A stretch of 64,000 nucleotides of DNA from Topomyia yanbarensis (lineage: Eukaryota > Arthropoda > Insecta > Diptera > Culicidae), in the NCBI RefSeq assembly GCF_030247195.1, contig NC_080672.1:68675771-68739770 (forward strand), written 5' to 3'. The notes below the pieces were generated by a model. The model made no database searches and had not been told where the DNA came from. It was given only the letters and a program-made list of their open reading frames with translations. This document shows, piece after piece, positions 10,586-23,031 of the stretch. Every line of letters begins with the position of its first letter. Position 1 is the first letter of the stretch. The translations under genes were made by a program, and so were the position numbers.

Positions 10586-11320
10586 AATCAAATGAATCTA
10601 ATCAGTTTAATGAATTCAGTTGAAACAATGAATCAAATGAATGAAATGGATAAAATGACTAAAATGATTGAAATGAATGAAATGAATAATATTAATAAAT
10701 TGAAAAATAAATGAATCGAACAAAATGAATAACTAAAACAAACGAATCAAATTAATAAACTAAACGAATTGAATTGATAAAATAATCGAAAAGAAGAATA
10801 TGAGCAGAATAAAATGAATTGATTAAAATAAAAAAATAAACGTTAGCAAGTTGTGAATATATAGAAAAACAAGAAATTGTGTCAATTAATAATTTGGATA
10901 AAAATCAATAAAACTAAAAAATAGAGAGCTTTTTAAAATGAAGAAGCCTATGTATGAACCGGAAAAAAAAACAAATAGAATGAATAGAATGAAAACAGTG
11001 ATTAAAATAAATTAAATGAATGACAGGAATAAAATGCACGAAAACTGAACTGATCAGGGTGAATTCAAAAAATGAAACGAATAAAATTGATAAAATGAGC
11101 CTAAGTGAGCAAAATGAATAAGAATGCTGAATGAAATAAATAAATATAATGGATCATTACATTATACTTAAAACTAGTCAAATATTCAAAATTAATAAAA
11201 TCAGCAAGTCGAATGAAATCCATAAAATGAAGAAACTGAAAAAATACTATTTAGAATGAAATTAAAAACAATTTTTGAATAAAGTAAATGAATAAACCGG
11301 AGAGTACGAATTTGAGAACC
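10586..11320 (+). repeat. Degenerate A-rich sequence decayed from the minisatellite
   Basis: Words such as AAATGAAT, AATAAAATGA and TGAATGAAAT recur irregularly and thin out away from the array. This looks like older, mutated repeat DNA. No gene. Confidence 0.6.
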
Positions 11321-11587
11321 ATTGTATCAGAAAGTTATGCATTATTTTTGAAAACCTCATTATCTGAAAGATGGCTAATTTATATACAATGAATTTTCAA
11401 AGCTTCCATTATTTTTTGTTTTCACTTTTTCGTTTTTCTGTTCTTGACGGTTTCGTTTAAGATTATCTGGTGTTTCCACTTTATTGATGGACCTTAATTA
11501 GTCATCAGGAACCCGGAACGTTCAATTTGTTTTGAAATTCAAAATTGTCGTTTTGGTCACATATACCCGAAAAAAATAGAGAGCTAC

Positions 11588-11650
11588 AGATCAATAACGG
11601 AGTACCAGCCAGGGGTGGTCGCTCAAGCTCAATCTCAAGCTCTTTTCGCA
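11588..11650 (+). repeat. Fragment of the second SINE family
   Basis: GATCAATAACGGAGTACCAG and the CTCAAGCTC words after it match the tail of the SINE-like copy on the minus strand at 19205-19516 (GATCGATAACGGAGTAGCAG). Confidence 0.55.
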
Positions 11651-11771
11651 GGTAAAATTGCATGCAAAAGAAATGTTTAATATATCATTTTCTTGTCGCG
11701 GTTTAGAATTTTTTTACAAAAAATAGAGTAGAATGGGGTCAAATAGGTCTGGGGATACAATAGGTATAGGG

Positions 11772-12051
11772 TAGTGGTTTTCAACCGGGGGTGAATTTAC
11801 CCCCAGGGGAGAATTCGATTTTTGTAAGAGGTGAATTTTGAGGGGTAATTTTTAATTTGTTATTCTAACATTCCTGTTGGATAATTGACCAATGTGTCAA
11901 GAATTAAGATGAGGGCTGAATGACTCTAGAAACAGGTTTCACATTGGGACAAAAATGATGAAATGAAAATTACTCTAACAAAGAAAAGGATACACGATGG
12001 AGATAAATATTCGGAAAGGGGTACATGGCACAAAAATGTTGAAAACCACTG
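11772..12051. mobile_element. 280-bp hAT MITE, copy 2
   Basis: The ends TAGTGGTTTTCAACC and TGTTGAAAACCACTG match copy 1 at 9936. The flanks GTATAGGG and GTATGGGA look like a decayed 8-bp target duplication. Non-coding. Confidence 0.85.
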
Positions 12052-12930
12052 GTATGGGACATTATCTGTGCTATGTTATTGCAGAGGCCGCTCATGTTAG
12101 GTGAATTAGATACACGGTAGAGAACATCATTGACGACTGTCATTTCGGTTGTTACTGTGGATCAGCTGAAGGGGAAGATGGGGTAAAACGCACCTCTAAG
12201 GAAATATGATCATTACTCAGCTACAGAACATTAATTGGGATAACCTAATAAATAATATCGTTTATCAACCCATTATATCCTAGCGTATGAAATTTCATAC
12301 GCAGAACTATCCACCGTTTAACGCGTATTTACTGCAGAATTTTGGCATCTAACTGCTTTATTATTTCACTAATGGGATAATTGCACCTCATATTTAATTG
12401 TGAAACAAGACAACTGCCATATTTTATAATTTTGTTTACATTTTTGAACTGTATATAGTTGGGGCAAATGACGGCTGAAAAGTAAGCAATACATTTAATT
12501 GAATTTTATTGTTGGAATTCGTGCTAATAATTCCATTATGTGACAAAACGATCCTACAGGTGTAAAAGAAATGTTGTCTATCAGAAAATCCGAAGAAATA
12601 TAACAAACAATTTAAAATTCGTTGTTTTTATTTAAGCGTATGAAATTTTTTGCACGAGATATTTTCATTCTCAAAACCATTTTAAGCGGTGATTTTATTT
12701 TTCCCATAATCTTTGATACATTTTTTGGTGGAATTGAAGATATCACTGCATTTGGCTCACTTTTTGAAACCCCTGGGTTATAATGGGTTAAACATTTTCC
12801 TTTATAATCACTTTGCAAAATATTCAAAAACACGAAAAGAATTCAATGTTTCAAAATCATTAAAAGTTACTCTTTGAAAAATAAGCGAGGCAAAACGGGT
12901 CGTCAAATGGTGGGATAACAAAATTCTCAC
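12052..12930. other. AT-rich non-coding stretch
   Basis: Short GGGGTAAAACG-like words occur at about 12180, as in several MITE ends in this window, but no matching second end was established. No gene was seen. Confidence 0.4.
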
Positions 12931-13930
12931 AAGTTTCCTATCTCATGCCTCCACGCGAGTCTAAGTCTATTGATGACATTTGGTCCTTAGACCGGCGACG
13001 ACTGGGTGCTATCAGCCTTCTGCCGATAGTAGCAGAATGAGAGGGTGCGAACAGATCTAGTCGAGAAAACATTGCCGTAAAAATGAATAGTTGATCGGAA
13101 ATTAGCCCCAAGACGACTAATCTGACTCGTATCGATGATCATGGGTCAATACGTATTGAAAATTCGCCGCGTCTGTTTTTATGAACCTAATTTCAAGCTC
13201 CGTTACTGCTATCAAGCCCGTGCATCAGGTTCACAATCCTTTATATTTCCCTTCAGTGTTCGTTATTATCGCTCGTATACTTGTATTCCAAAAACAATCC
13301 GATATGGAAAATAAGAAATACTTTCCCTTGCCTGTATAATGTGTTATCACTCGGTAGTTTTCAAGCCAATAAATATATCGTAGAGAAGAAGTAAAAAAAA
13401 TTCCGTCTAAATACTGTTTCAATAAATAGTGATCCGGCCCATTACGCAGATAAGATTAGCTTACCTAGGCAATACTCCTACGGTCGGCTGTGTGGAGTTC
13501 AAATTGCTTTTGTTTAGGGATCATAGGATACTCTCGGTAGCCGGCTGCCCAGAGTTTAAAAAGAACCAAAAACTAAACAAGATCTTTTCTTTTTCGAGTC
13601 ATCGTGCATTCTAAGACTAACTAAACAACTACATAATAAAATATACTTTATAGGTCACATCGCTTGCTTGGAGCGAATCCTAGACCTGATACCCTTCCAA
13701 ACTACCAACTCCGCGACACCTATGGAAGAGGCTGATGAATCGTCGTCCTTCCGTTAAGTAGGTGGAGCATCAACACTTCCTGTCTACCTTATCCTTTATC
13801 CTTCCCCGTGAACGATGAAGATGGGACGGCCGGCAATGATGGCTATCATGCTGTTGAGGTTTTAATGTGGGTCGGATTGGGATGAATTCCTACTTACCAT
13901 TTCCTAAGTGCAGAATGCTCGGTGAACAGC
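12931..13930. repeat. Possible LINE 3'-tail remnants
   Basis: Two GC-richer blocks (about 12940-13230 and 13640-13930) have the base composition and punctuated style of a non-LTR retrotransposon 3' untranslated region. No reverse-transcriptase motif is present, so this is an impression from composition and memory of mosquito LINE tails, not a demonstrated homology. Confidence 0.25.
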
Positions 13931-15053
13931 ACGTACTTTTATTTTCTGTCGGGATATCACAAAAGTGTGCCATTAAATAGCCTTAAGTTATGCAATTTGT
14001 AGGTTTTCAGACCGATTTTTCTGTTTTCGATTAAAAAAATCAGCAAGATCAAAGAGGGCATTTTGCCCCTGACGGAGCAAAATCATAAAATTAGCAATTA
14101 GCATTATAAAGCAAAAGATTTTCATATGCAGTGCGACAGAATAACAAAAAATGGTCAAAACAGAACTGGAATGCACTGATATAATATTAAAACAGCATTT
14201 ATAAGGGAAGAGGTCGTAAAGAACACAATTTCATCTGTTCAAGATGGCGCAAGTATTCGATCAGCTTCTAAACAATTCAAGGTTCTGTTCAATATATTAC
14301 GTGCTCGTGTGAAAGGAAAGTTCTCGACATGAATGAAAGCGCGTCAGGTATTTCGGGTGAGTTAACAATATAATAATTTATGGTGTTGTTGAAGTAGATA
14401 ATCGAAAAAAAATTATCGAAAAAGAGAAGAAAAAGGAATCAAAAAAAAATGCTCCGAAGCGCAAACGTGATCGTTGCACAGCTAAGCAATCACGAGAGCT
14501 GGAATGTACAATTTCTGTTCCACACTCTGGCGACGACGAGGACACCGAAGAAGTCACTCGCATGTACGAAGACAGACGCAGCTGCTGAAAAAATATGACT
14601 TCATATCATTTGCCACTTCCTCATTTTCTTACCTGAATAATGTCAATGGATTGCATATATTATTCGTGTTAATATTTTTTAAAATAATCTGTAGTATTCA
14701 TAATCTTCAAATAAAAGTTGACTTTCTAGGCCTGTACATTGTTTTATGTAACCTCGAATAAGGTGACCTATCGTACCCGCAGATCTTTAAAACATCGAAA
14801 AAAGTACCTTAGCCTTATTAAATTTAGCTTGATAAATATTTGGCCCAGCATAAAATTGTTGTTGCCGAAACATTACCAGATGTATAACCTTTCCAATGAA
14901 TGCATGTTTGACAAAATCAGTGCAAAAATACCAACGCAAAAAAACTGCCCACTTTACCCCACTCTACTATACTCTAACTTTGCGAATTTTAAAATCAAAA
15001 GATTTTAAAATTTGAAAGAGTGACCTGGAAGCAGTACGGAAGAGTGAATCATA
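13931..15053. other. AT-rich non-coding stretch
   Basis: No supportable gene. A CTTTACCCCACTCTAC word at about 14950 recalls a rough inverse of GAGTAGAATGGGGTC at about 11727, so the two might be ends of one old element, but this was not established. Confidence 0.35.
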
Positions 15054-15334
15054 AACTAACAGACATAACACTATGAGGAAATTCCATAAAAAAATATCGA
15101 TCCGGCCATTTTCCTAGAACACTAGCTGTCCCTTTTATTCACGGTCCCAAACATTCATTTGCTGGTGGGTTATCACTCAGACTTTGGAACAGTGGTCTAT
15201 CCCCCATATGCTTGTTCATATGGTAGTGGCGTCATAATTTCATATGCGGTCACAGTCCCAACTACAAATATATTTAAAATAACCGTTAAAGCGAACGAAG
15301 CATTGTTTTCGAGTGTTATGTCTGTTAGTCTGTG
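15054..15334. mobile_element. MITE, reverse-orientation copy of the 3873-4170 family
   Basis: It carries the same ends (ACTAACAGACATAACACT and AGTGTTATGTCTGTTAGTC) and a related interior read in the opposite sense. The left end lacks the outer CCACAG bases. Its right end abuts a partial piggyBac-type MITE at 15335, so one of the two was truncated by or inserted into the other. Confidence 0.8.
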
Positions 15335-15930
15335 AGCGAATGTTGAAAAATCGGATTTTAGAAAATACCACGAAATGGGGCGCTAAAATGGAAATGAAAA
15401 AATTATCTCTCACCTATAATACATTGGTAACACGAAACGCTACTGTTACGGCAGTTACAGTGCGCAAATTAACTTGCAAGCCATTATTTTGAAAAACTAT
15501 AAAAAAATAAAAAAATCAGCGTAAATGAAAACAAAATTTTTATGCTTCAAAATTAAATTAAACTATAATTGAATAAATCATTAAGAACAATTACGTAATA
15601 CTAATTGTTACTTACGTTGTAAAACAACCGGTATGTGAACTGATATTGTCACGAGTCACACTCCCACTGACGTGTCATGGCATGACACCACAAAACGCTA
15701 ACGGCAACGGTACACTGCAGGTACAAATGAACCCCACGCCAACTTTGACTCCTGCTTCCGCGAAGGCCAAAAGCAAGCTGGTTCTACCACCTTTTCCTAC
15801 TGTTACTATGAACTCTAAATTATAATTTTGGTTAGGGTTCCAGGTCGGTAAATGCCGAATTCTCGTTTTCACACGGCTCCAAAGATGACGTGGGGTACAT
15901 TTGTACCCCAGTGCAACGTTCTACGGTTAA
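15335..15930. mobile_element. Partial piggyBac-type MITE
   Basis: The right part matches the full copy at 20762-21683, including AAATGCCGAATTCTCGTTTT and the end GTGCAACGTTCTACGGTTAA, which keeps a TTAA. The left end is missing at the junction with the MITE before it. Non-coding. Confidence 0.75.
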
Positions 15931-18420
15931 AATGGACTGTTTCCTGCAAATTTCTTGCTGTACCAACAGACCGAATGAAACAGCACCATTTCCGGGAAGC
16001 GAAATGGATGCTACACTGTTCCAGCAACCCATCATTACCGATATCTCAGTGACGTGCTTAGGCAAAACCACAAAACTGTCTCGTATCGGTCAGGTGGGTG
16101 ACTACATTCCCGGAGTGGATAATTAAGCTCGGTTCCGAAGCGCAAAAAACGACGAGTTTTGTAAATAATCGTTCTTCTAGCATTACCCAGTTGGTACCAG
16201 CACCCCTCCCCCCTGGCCACTTCAGTTATTTATCATCAAACCGAGTTGTCATTCAGTGGTTCGTACTACTCAACATAAAGCATACAGTGAGGATGCATGC
16301 AGTACGGTTTAAGGAGATCAGGTTGGATTGATGAAAATAGGTATAAAGATTCTGATTTGAAATGTGGCGTAGCTATAAAATAATCATACGTAAAGTTTTA
16401 AATGGTATGGTATACAACCATACCACTTTTAATCATACCTGTGTATCTGACGATTGTACACTGTCAACGGAGACTCACTCTGCCTTTGAGTCTGGTTGAT
16501 TACAACTGGCAACGTTTGATTTGAAGCCTATATATGCGACATTTTTACGGAAGCAAAGGCGTATCTAAGTGGGGGATTGCAAACAATGTTTTCAAAAATT
16601 AGATTTAATGCCACGTTAATAGCATTATCAATCCACCGAATATTCCTATACGTAGGCTGACAGCAATTTTAAGTAAAAATCGGCGAAACATAATCCACCG
16701 GAAATAGTTTCCTTTATGATCTTCGTTAGAGACAAAATTGAGAGTTTAATTGAACCATTCCGACTTCCTAAACACAATACAGATACCCCTTCCACTAGCC
16801 ACACCAATGAGAAAGCGAAGAATTGTGTAGATGACAGTTGACGACGCCGACGAGTAGGTTACAATAATTACCCATTTTCGATGAACGCCTACACGGCGAC
16901 TTCATTACAGAGAATGACTTTCAGCATATATAGCAAGTGTATAATTGTAGGTACTATTCCGGCATTGTGCATTGAAGGCACTGAACGACACATTCATTCT
17001 GATAATGTATAATTTTATTTTGCATAGATAGTTTTAAAAAACATGTGTGTAATTTATATAGAAACCCAACTCAAACTGATGGAATTTTAAATTCAGTTAG
17101 AAAGATGGAATAATGAACTCAAGCTGTACCAAAGATGAATCATTGGATCATCTTCATTTAAAACTATTAATATTAATCCTAAACAGAAAACCGCAAATAT
17201 TTAGAAAATTGGTAGCATCAAGGTCACCGGAACAATTTTCTTCAATCATCTCGAACGAATCCCAATTACTGGGAAACCGCCTAAATTGACTTAATACAAA
17301 ACAATTCCAGAACCGCTTAAATTACAGGTTCGTACTCAAAAGTGTGAGAAAATCGTTTTCTCAGGTTCAGCACCCTGATTTCGGTTACTGCTACCAGAAT
17401 GGATATTCAACAAAACAATCTCGCTAAACTCCCTGAACTGGTGCGTTTTTATATTAGGAAGCAAATCCCATTCCCGAAAAAAAACACCGAAACCCGTCAA
17501 AAAGGCAAAGACCAACGTCATTTTCAACCTAGATAATTGTTTTCCCTGTCATAATTGCTTATATGTTTATGAAATGTTGCAACCCACAAAATATGAAAAG
17601 AAAATCGAAAAAGCCACACAAAGGATAGAGGTCCATCCCGGTCCATCACTCCTCGGGAGAAGACAATGAACTTTTTTCCTGACGGCGGTCGTTGCGATTC
17701 AGCTTCTTACGTAATGATACCAACCGAAAACAATCTGAGCTCGAAAAGGATCCGTTAGAACAAGGCAGCTCAAATGCAGGAAGAGTAGCTTCTTCTCATT
17801 AAACATCTGTTGTTATGGTCAGGAACTCTCAAAATGTAACAAAGGATTGCGAAACATGCCAGGACGGAACCTGGGTCTGTAATTGAGACCGGCAAAGGAA
17901 GGATATTTTTCCACTTCACCACGATACTCAGCTGAGGAGAAATGATCTTCGCTGCGTGATGACGACCTGCCTACAGTCGGAACGGGACCCCCGGGGCCTG
18001 TGACGTTTTGAAACACTGATTTGTAATTGTGGTGCTATTTTTGGCGCCAAGGGAAATGTATTTGTTTCACTCAAGACATAAGGATGATGTTTGAGTTCTG
18101 ACGTGATTTCCTGTTGCTTCGAATTGAAACGAACGACACGACAATGTCGTACTGCACATGTTCTTTCGGAGTGCGTTTTGGCGGAACAGAAGCTAACAGG
18201 TGTTTGGTGCCCGGCGGATTTGGAGTTAATTTCCAATGAATTTGTTTTGAATTCAAATTTAAGAAAAAAAAAACTTTCAATTTCGATTCAATAATAGTAG
18301 TCAACAATAATAATCACAAGTAGGGGAACAAGGGGAGACTTGACCAGGTTTTCAGTCAAACCTACGTAAATCTCTAAAAGAGTTTTCAATTCTTCAAAAC
18401 TCATTAAAACGTTATATACA
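15931..18420. other. Repeat-poor stretch, no supportable gene
   Basis: The base composition is more balanced than in the repeats around it and no element ends were found. It may be intron or intergenic DNA. A minus-strand frame at 17336-17527 opens with a hydrophobic MKMTLVFAFLTGF segment but has no cysteine pattern, splice support or family match that I recognise, so it is not called. Confidence 0.4.
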
Positions 18421-18464
18421 GTATTATAATGCATATTAAAGTGGTTCGCGGTGGTGTGGGAAAA

Positions 18465-19207
18465 ATTCGAAATGATTTCAACTAGCGGGCACAGCACTTT
18501 TTGAGTTCCTTTTGTGGTCCCAAATTCCTGTGCAAAATTTGGTAGTGGTTGGTTGCTTCCCGGGTTTGCGCATTGCGTTCAAAGTTTGTATGGGATTTTA
18601 TATGGGGAAGACAATTATTTTGCATTTACGTTAATAAAGATTTCACTTAATATGAAAAACCAGCTTTATAAAACAATGGTTCAAACCTTGGTTAACAACT
18701 TTGTAGAAGACGGTAACTAGCTACGAGTTTTCAAAAAATTCAAAAGATTCGTAGTTATACTGCCTAAACTCGACCCTCATTAACAGAAGACAAAGATTAA
18801 GCCCGTACGATATTAAGCCTGTTCTAATGACCCTGCCACTTCTAGTTTTCCGATCTGTTTACTTTCTCTAACTTGAATACTATGGCTCTAATTTTCATAA
18901 CTTTCCCTACCCAGCAATCTCTAGCTAATTGAATGTCGTTAAAATGTAAAAAAAATTCAAAAAATAGTTATAACGATTTTAAAACTTATGGTTCAATCCA
19001 AATGAAGAAATTAATTTTTTTTTTTCCAACACTGTCAATGCACCACCAACATCGACATTTAAAACTTCGAGACTTGGTATATTTGAATGAAATGTCAAGA
19101 ATGAATGGCTGAAAAGAAGATGGGACTGGGTAGTACACAAGCCCCCCCCCCCCTCTTCTTTCGATTTTCTGACTAAGTTTATGTTATTCAGCAATTCATT
19201 CTGAGCA
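18465..19207 (+). repeat. About 500-bp interspersed repeat with a nested insertion
   Basis: This matches the reverse complement of 42480-42990 over most of its length, for example the ACTAGCGGGCACAG start, the GTTTGCGCATTGCGTT segment and the ACACAAGCCCCCC end. The length difference is mainly the extra 217-bp insert at 18739-18955. Confidence 0.85.
18739..18955 (+). mobile_element. 217-bp retroposon-like insertion with 9-bp duplication
   Basis: The insert is bounded by the direct repeat TTCAAAAAA (18730-18738 and 18956-18964) and ends in an A-run. The related repeat at 42480-42990 lacks it, keeping the unbroken target. A second copy of the inserted sequence lies in the opposite orientation at about 27498-27722. 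No tRNA-like promoter boxes were found, so the class is uncertain. Confidence 0.8.
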
Positions 19208-19516
19208 TTTCATTCAAAGGTCTCATTACCTGCCGGTGTCGGTGCCGAAAATCCATAGTAGACGCTTGAGCTTGACCTGCTGGCTGCTACTCCGTTATCG
19301 ATCTGGACTAGCTGAATTTGCACAGGGAATCAGTAGACACAATGATCAACTCATGGACCGGGGACCAACGGCTTTACTTCCCTTCCGAAGGAAGACGTGA
19401 CCACAGATTTTCTCACCACTGAAATATCTCAATGACCTCGGCTTGGATTGAACACAGACTAACTAAAATGGGTGGCGGTCCCGCTTACCACTCAAACACC
19501 GGCGCGGTCATGAATC
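19205..19516 (-). mobile_element. Second tRNA-like SINE family member
   Basis: On the minus strand the head reads like a tRNA gene: GGTGTTTGAGTGGTAAGCGG as an A-box region and GTGTTCAATCC as a B box. Its tail (GTCTACTATGGATTTTCGGC) recurs at about 19690-19715 and 20022-20040, and another part at 11588-11650. Target duplications were not found. It is distinct from the 168-bp SINE. Confidence 0.55.
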
Positions 19517-20550
19517 TAGGTAGTTTATGAGCAGCCCTTTACCGGTAAAAATGTTTCCATTATTCGGGAGCGCCTAAAAAAATGAATTTATTTTAGCTTC
19601 AATGATTGATGGCACATGGTTTTTTTTGCCAAGATGGTGCGATTTATTATTTACGCCTAAATCGTTAAATTTGGGTCAATGACATCTTCCCCGCCGAAAA
19701 TCCATAGTAGACGCTATTACGGCCGGCGGATAGCGTGGGTAGTATGGGTAGTACTACCCACTCAAAAATATCCGAGTGGGTAATTACCCACTCGAAATTT
19801 TGAACCAATTGAAAACATTTAGATGGGTAACGCATGTATCCCTCATTACACACATTTGAAAACGTCGATGTACCACAATTCCATTTGCATAAACGAACGT
19901 GATTTAATATGAATGTAATGTCAGCGTGTGCATTGCGAAAAGCGAAAAAATCCTTACTAATGGACCCCTCACCCTATGCTTTCTACCCACTCGGGTGTAA
20001 AGTGTTTCGCTGCCCCTGGACACTATGGATTTTCGGCAGTGGTGGCATTAACTCGCATACTGTTAAACCGTTTAGAACTTGCCCCTGGCTGTGTACAAAG
20101 CTTATCGTGCGCTCTTCGTGTACACATGATGATTTGGAATATGGCTCAGAAGGGTTGGTTTTGGAATGAGTTCAACACAGCATACAGGTGATTCCTCTCC
20201 ATACAAAAGTCGGAAAAAATTAAAAAGTTCACCAAAAGTTTTCGAACAATGGTAATTTTGGATCGCTGATACGAGTGGAGGTATGGTAGGGTAAATTCGT
20301 ATAAAAAACTTGTGAATTTTTTATGGCGATGTAGAGCGTGTTATTATATTCAGTCAATTTCTATATTAAAATGCAACATCTAAAAAATATTTTCCTAAGC
20401 TTTCATTGCAAAATAACGTAAATTGAACGAGTGACAGCGAATCTTCAGTGACATTTTAAGAAAGGTTGTTGGACCAACCGTTTTGAAATTTTGTACAATA
20501 TTTTTTCACATAATTTCCTAAGTAACTTCTCTAGTTTTTCCCTTTTTGTT
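19517..20550. other. Mixed stretch with SINE-tail fragments, no supportable gene
   Basis: Copies of the CGAAAATCCATAGTAGACGC word lie at about 19692 and, inverted, at about 20023. A short inverted repeat GGGTAGTA...TACTACCC is at about 19736-19762. Overlapping open frames at 19909-20191 have no recognisable features. Confidence 0.4.
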
Positions 20551-20645
20551 CAATTCATGGGTTTGATTCCCTAACCCGCACATAGGGTTAGAGATTGTCT
20601 AACCCGAAAATAGGAAGATGACTATCAGGTTAAAAACTTAAAATA
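20551..20645 (+). mobile_element. Truncated tRNA-derived SINE
   Basis: It starts within a B-box-like GGGTTTGATTCCC and continues with the family tail (GCACATAGGGTTAGAG, then CTAACCCGAAAATAGG). The A-box half is missing. Confidence 0.65.
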
Positions 20646-20649
20646 GAAA

Positions 20650-22990
20650 ACCTGTTTTAATCCACCTAACGGTGCAATTGTGCATTTATCATTTCTTCAA
20701 ACTATGACTCCATGACCGATTATGTTCAATATAATTGTGAAAATGTCTATTACATTCTTAACCCTAGAACGCTGCACTTGCGTTTTCCACCCTAGAACGT
20801 TGCACTGGGGTATAAATGTTCCCCACGCGTTTGATCGCATTTTTCGCAGGTAAAATGCAAGCAAATGAAATATATAATACATCACTTTCATCATCTTTAA
20901 ATTTCGAAAACAGCTGTGTAAGTGAAAGTAAGGAATTTATTGAATCAATGATACATAAATTGGTCTAATCAAAATAAAAAAATCGCTTACTACAATTTTG
21001 CGAATTTTGAACCGATTTGAAAAAAATCAAATGATTCTAAAAGTTCAAAGAATGGTCTTGAAACGGTACAAAATGGAATTTCGATATTTTTGAAAAAGTG
21101 CAATTATTTTGAAGAGTGAAAGTTTAAAAATCGTGTTTTGGAAAATACCACGAAATGGGGTGGAAATTGAAATGAAAAAATATTTCTGACCATTAATACA
21201 TTGGTAACACGCAACGTTATTGTTCCTGCAGTTACTGTGCGCAAATTATTCTTGCGAACCATTGCTTTAAAAAACTATAAAATATAAACAATAAAACAAT
21301 AAAAATCAGTAAAAATGAGAACAATTTTTTGATCCGCTTCAAAATTAAATTAAATAAATGATTAAAAACGATCATATAGTACTAGTTGTTATTTACGCAA
21401 TAAAACAATCAGTATTTAAACTGGTATTGTCACGAATCACATTTCCACTGACAGCACGAAATCTGACGAAACACTAACGGCAACCGTACACTGGGGTACA
21501 AATGTACCCCACGCCAACTTTGACACCTGCTTCCACAAAGGCTATAAGTAAACCACCTTTTTCTACTCTTACTAGGAACTCTAAATTGAATTATGGTGAG
21601 GGTTCCAAATGCCGAATTCTCGTTTTCACACGGCTCCAAAGAAGGCGTGTGGTACATTTATACCCCAGTGCAACGTTCTAGGGTTAATACACTTTGCACC
21701 TACACACGCTCGCCGGACCAGATGTCCTCCTTACTTTCCTAGCTACGCTCCTGTAAAATCCATAAATCCTATGTCAGTCGAAAGAAAATTAGGTTGACGA
21801 TTTTCAGAGTGATTGCATAACCTTTCTATATGAGAAAAACAAAGGCAAAAAGAGATTTCATAAAATTTCGACGTTTCATGCATTTTAAAGACATTTGGCA
21901 TCAAAAATATAAATTCGATTTTTTAATTTTCTTATTCAGTTCCTACTTCTGTGAACTCAGGAACCGTCGTAGATGCATATCAAAAAATATGAATTTTATC
22001 GTTGACGCAATTGCAAGCATGATAGAATTTAACAAACCGTAATTCACGAAATGACGAAATATCCGTTTAATTTCACATGAAACATATACATTACATGCGT
22101 AATGATATAAAATTACACTTACTGCAATTCAGAACAAACGCTACATGCGGAGTAAAATTACGTGATTTACGAAATACAACTTCATGTAAAATTAAAATCA
22201 AACTTAAAAGTAAGTTATTTTTGATGCTCGTATATGCCGGGGTCAGGATACGTAAATTTACACATTTTTCTAGGCATATGGCCAATGTCAAAGCGACTTT
22301 GGGGTGTCATTAGTGATTTAGACTGTTATAGTGGTATCAGTTTATATGTGTGGTCGCACTCTTATAATTGTGACTTCAAGAAGCATCACTCCTAAGACCC
22401 AACGAAATCGTAAGCCTTTTTTTGTCGTTTTATCAGTGAGAGTATCGAAGCCCCGAAAACATTCGATCATTTGTATTTCAAATTACAAGTTAATTGAAAC
22501 TAGAGAGCAGTAACTAGCCGGGCCTCTGCGATCCTTTGTCTTTTTGTGGGTTAATGTCGTAACTCCAGAAACGGATTCAAATCGACATAAAATTCAATAG
22601 CAACCAAAAAAAATTTCGACATACCACAATATCTAGTCGTTTCATGCATTTTGGAGATATTTAGCATCGAAAGTACGATGCTTCGATTTCTGAAACTTCA
22701 TGTAGTTCCCTTAAGAAAAAAAATGTTCCGGCTCATGTGGGAATTTCATATGTGACCGGAGGGTTCGGTCTATATTTCTGGAACCATATAACCGAACTGT
22801 ACGAAATTTTATAGACTTGTATGGCGATTATATACCTTTCATCTGGGACTAAGTTGTGAAGATCGTCCCAACCATCCCCGATAAACTGATGTGAGTTTGT
22901 TAATTTTTGTAGATGGCGATTCTTCCGGGGCACTTCCGGAACTGTCTATGATGGTCAATGCAGTCGACGAGACTTCGGTTGGCCATCAGT
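20650..22990 (-). repeat. Reverse-strand compound repeat, with piggyBac-type MITE inside
   Basis: The left side reads as the inverted tail of the compound repeat (CCTGTTTTAATCCACCTAAC). After the MITE the repeat resumes with TACACTTTGCACC, and the inverted head CATAACCTTTCTATATGAG lies at about 21815-21835. Further diverged pieces of the same family continue to about 22990. Confidence 0.75.
20762..21683. mobile_element. piggyBac-type MITE, 922 bp, TTAA-flanked
   Basis: The left end CCCTAGAACG and right end CGTTCTAGGG are inverted repeats, and each is bordered by TTAA (20758-20761 and 21684-21687), the target that piggyBac elements duplicate. The end motif occurs twice on the left: at 20762 and again at about 20790, where the longer CCCTAGAACGTTGCACTGGG better matches the right end. 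No transposase frame is present. Confidence 0.9.
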
Positions 22991-23031
22991 GACCTAGACG
23001 GCTAATGCAAGTTGTTTGACACAAAGATATA

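Noticed and set aside
10367..10714. Proteins made of Met-Asn-Gln, Asn-Glu-Ser or Ile-His-Leu repeats
   Set aside because: They are the frames of a 9-bp tandem array on both strands, with no start context, splice sites or non-repeat domain.
17336..17527. Small secreted protein on the minus strand
   Set aside because: A hydrophobic start alone is weak evidence; no cysteine pattern, cleavage context or family resemblance was seen.
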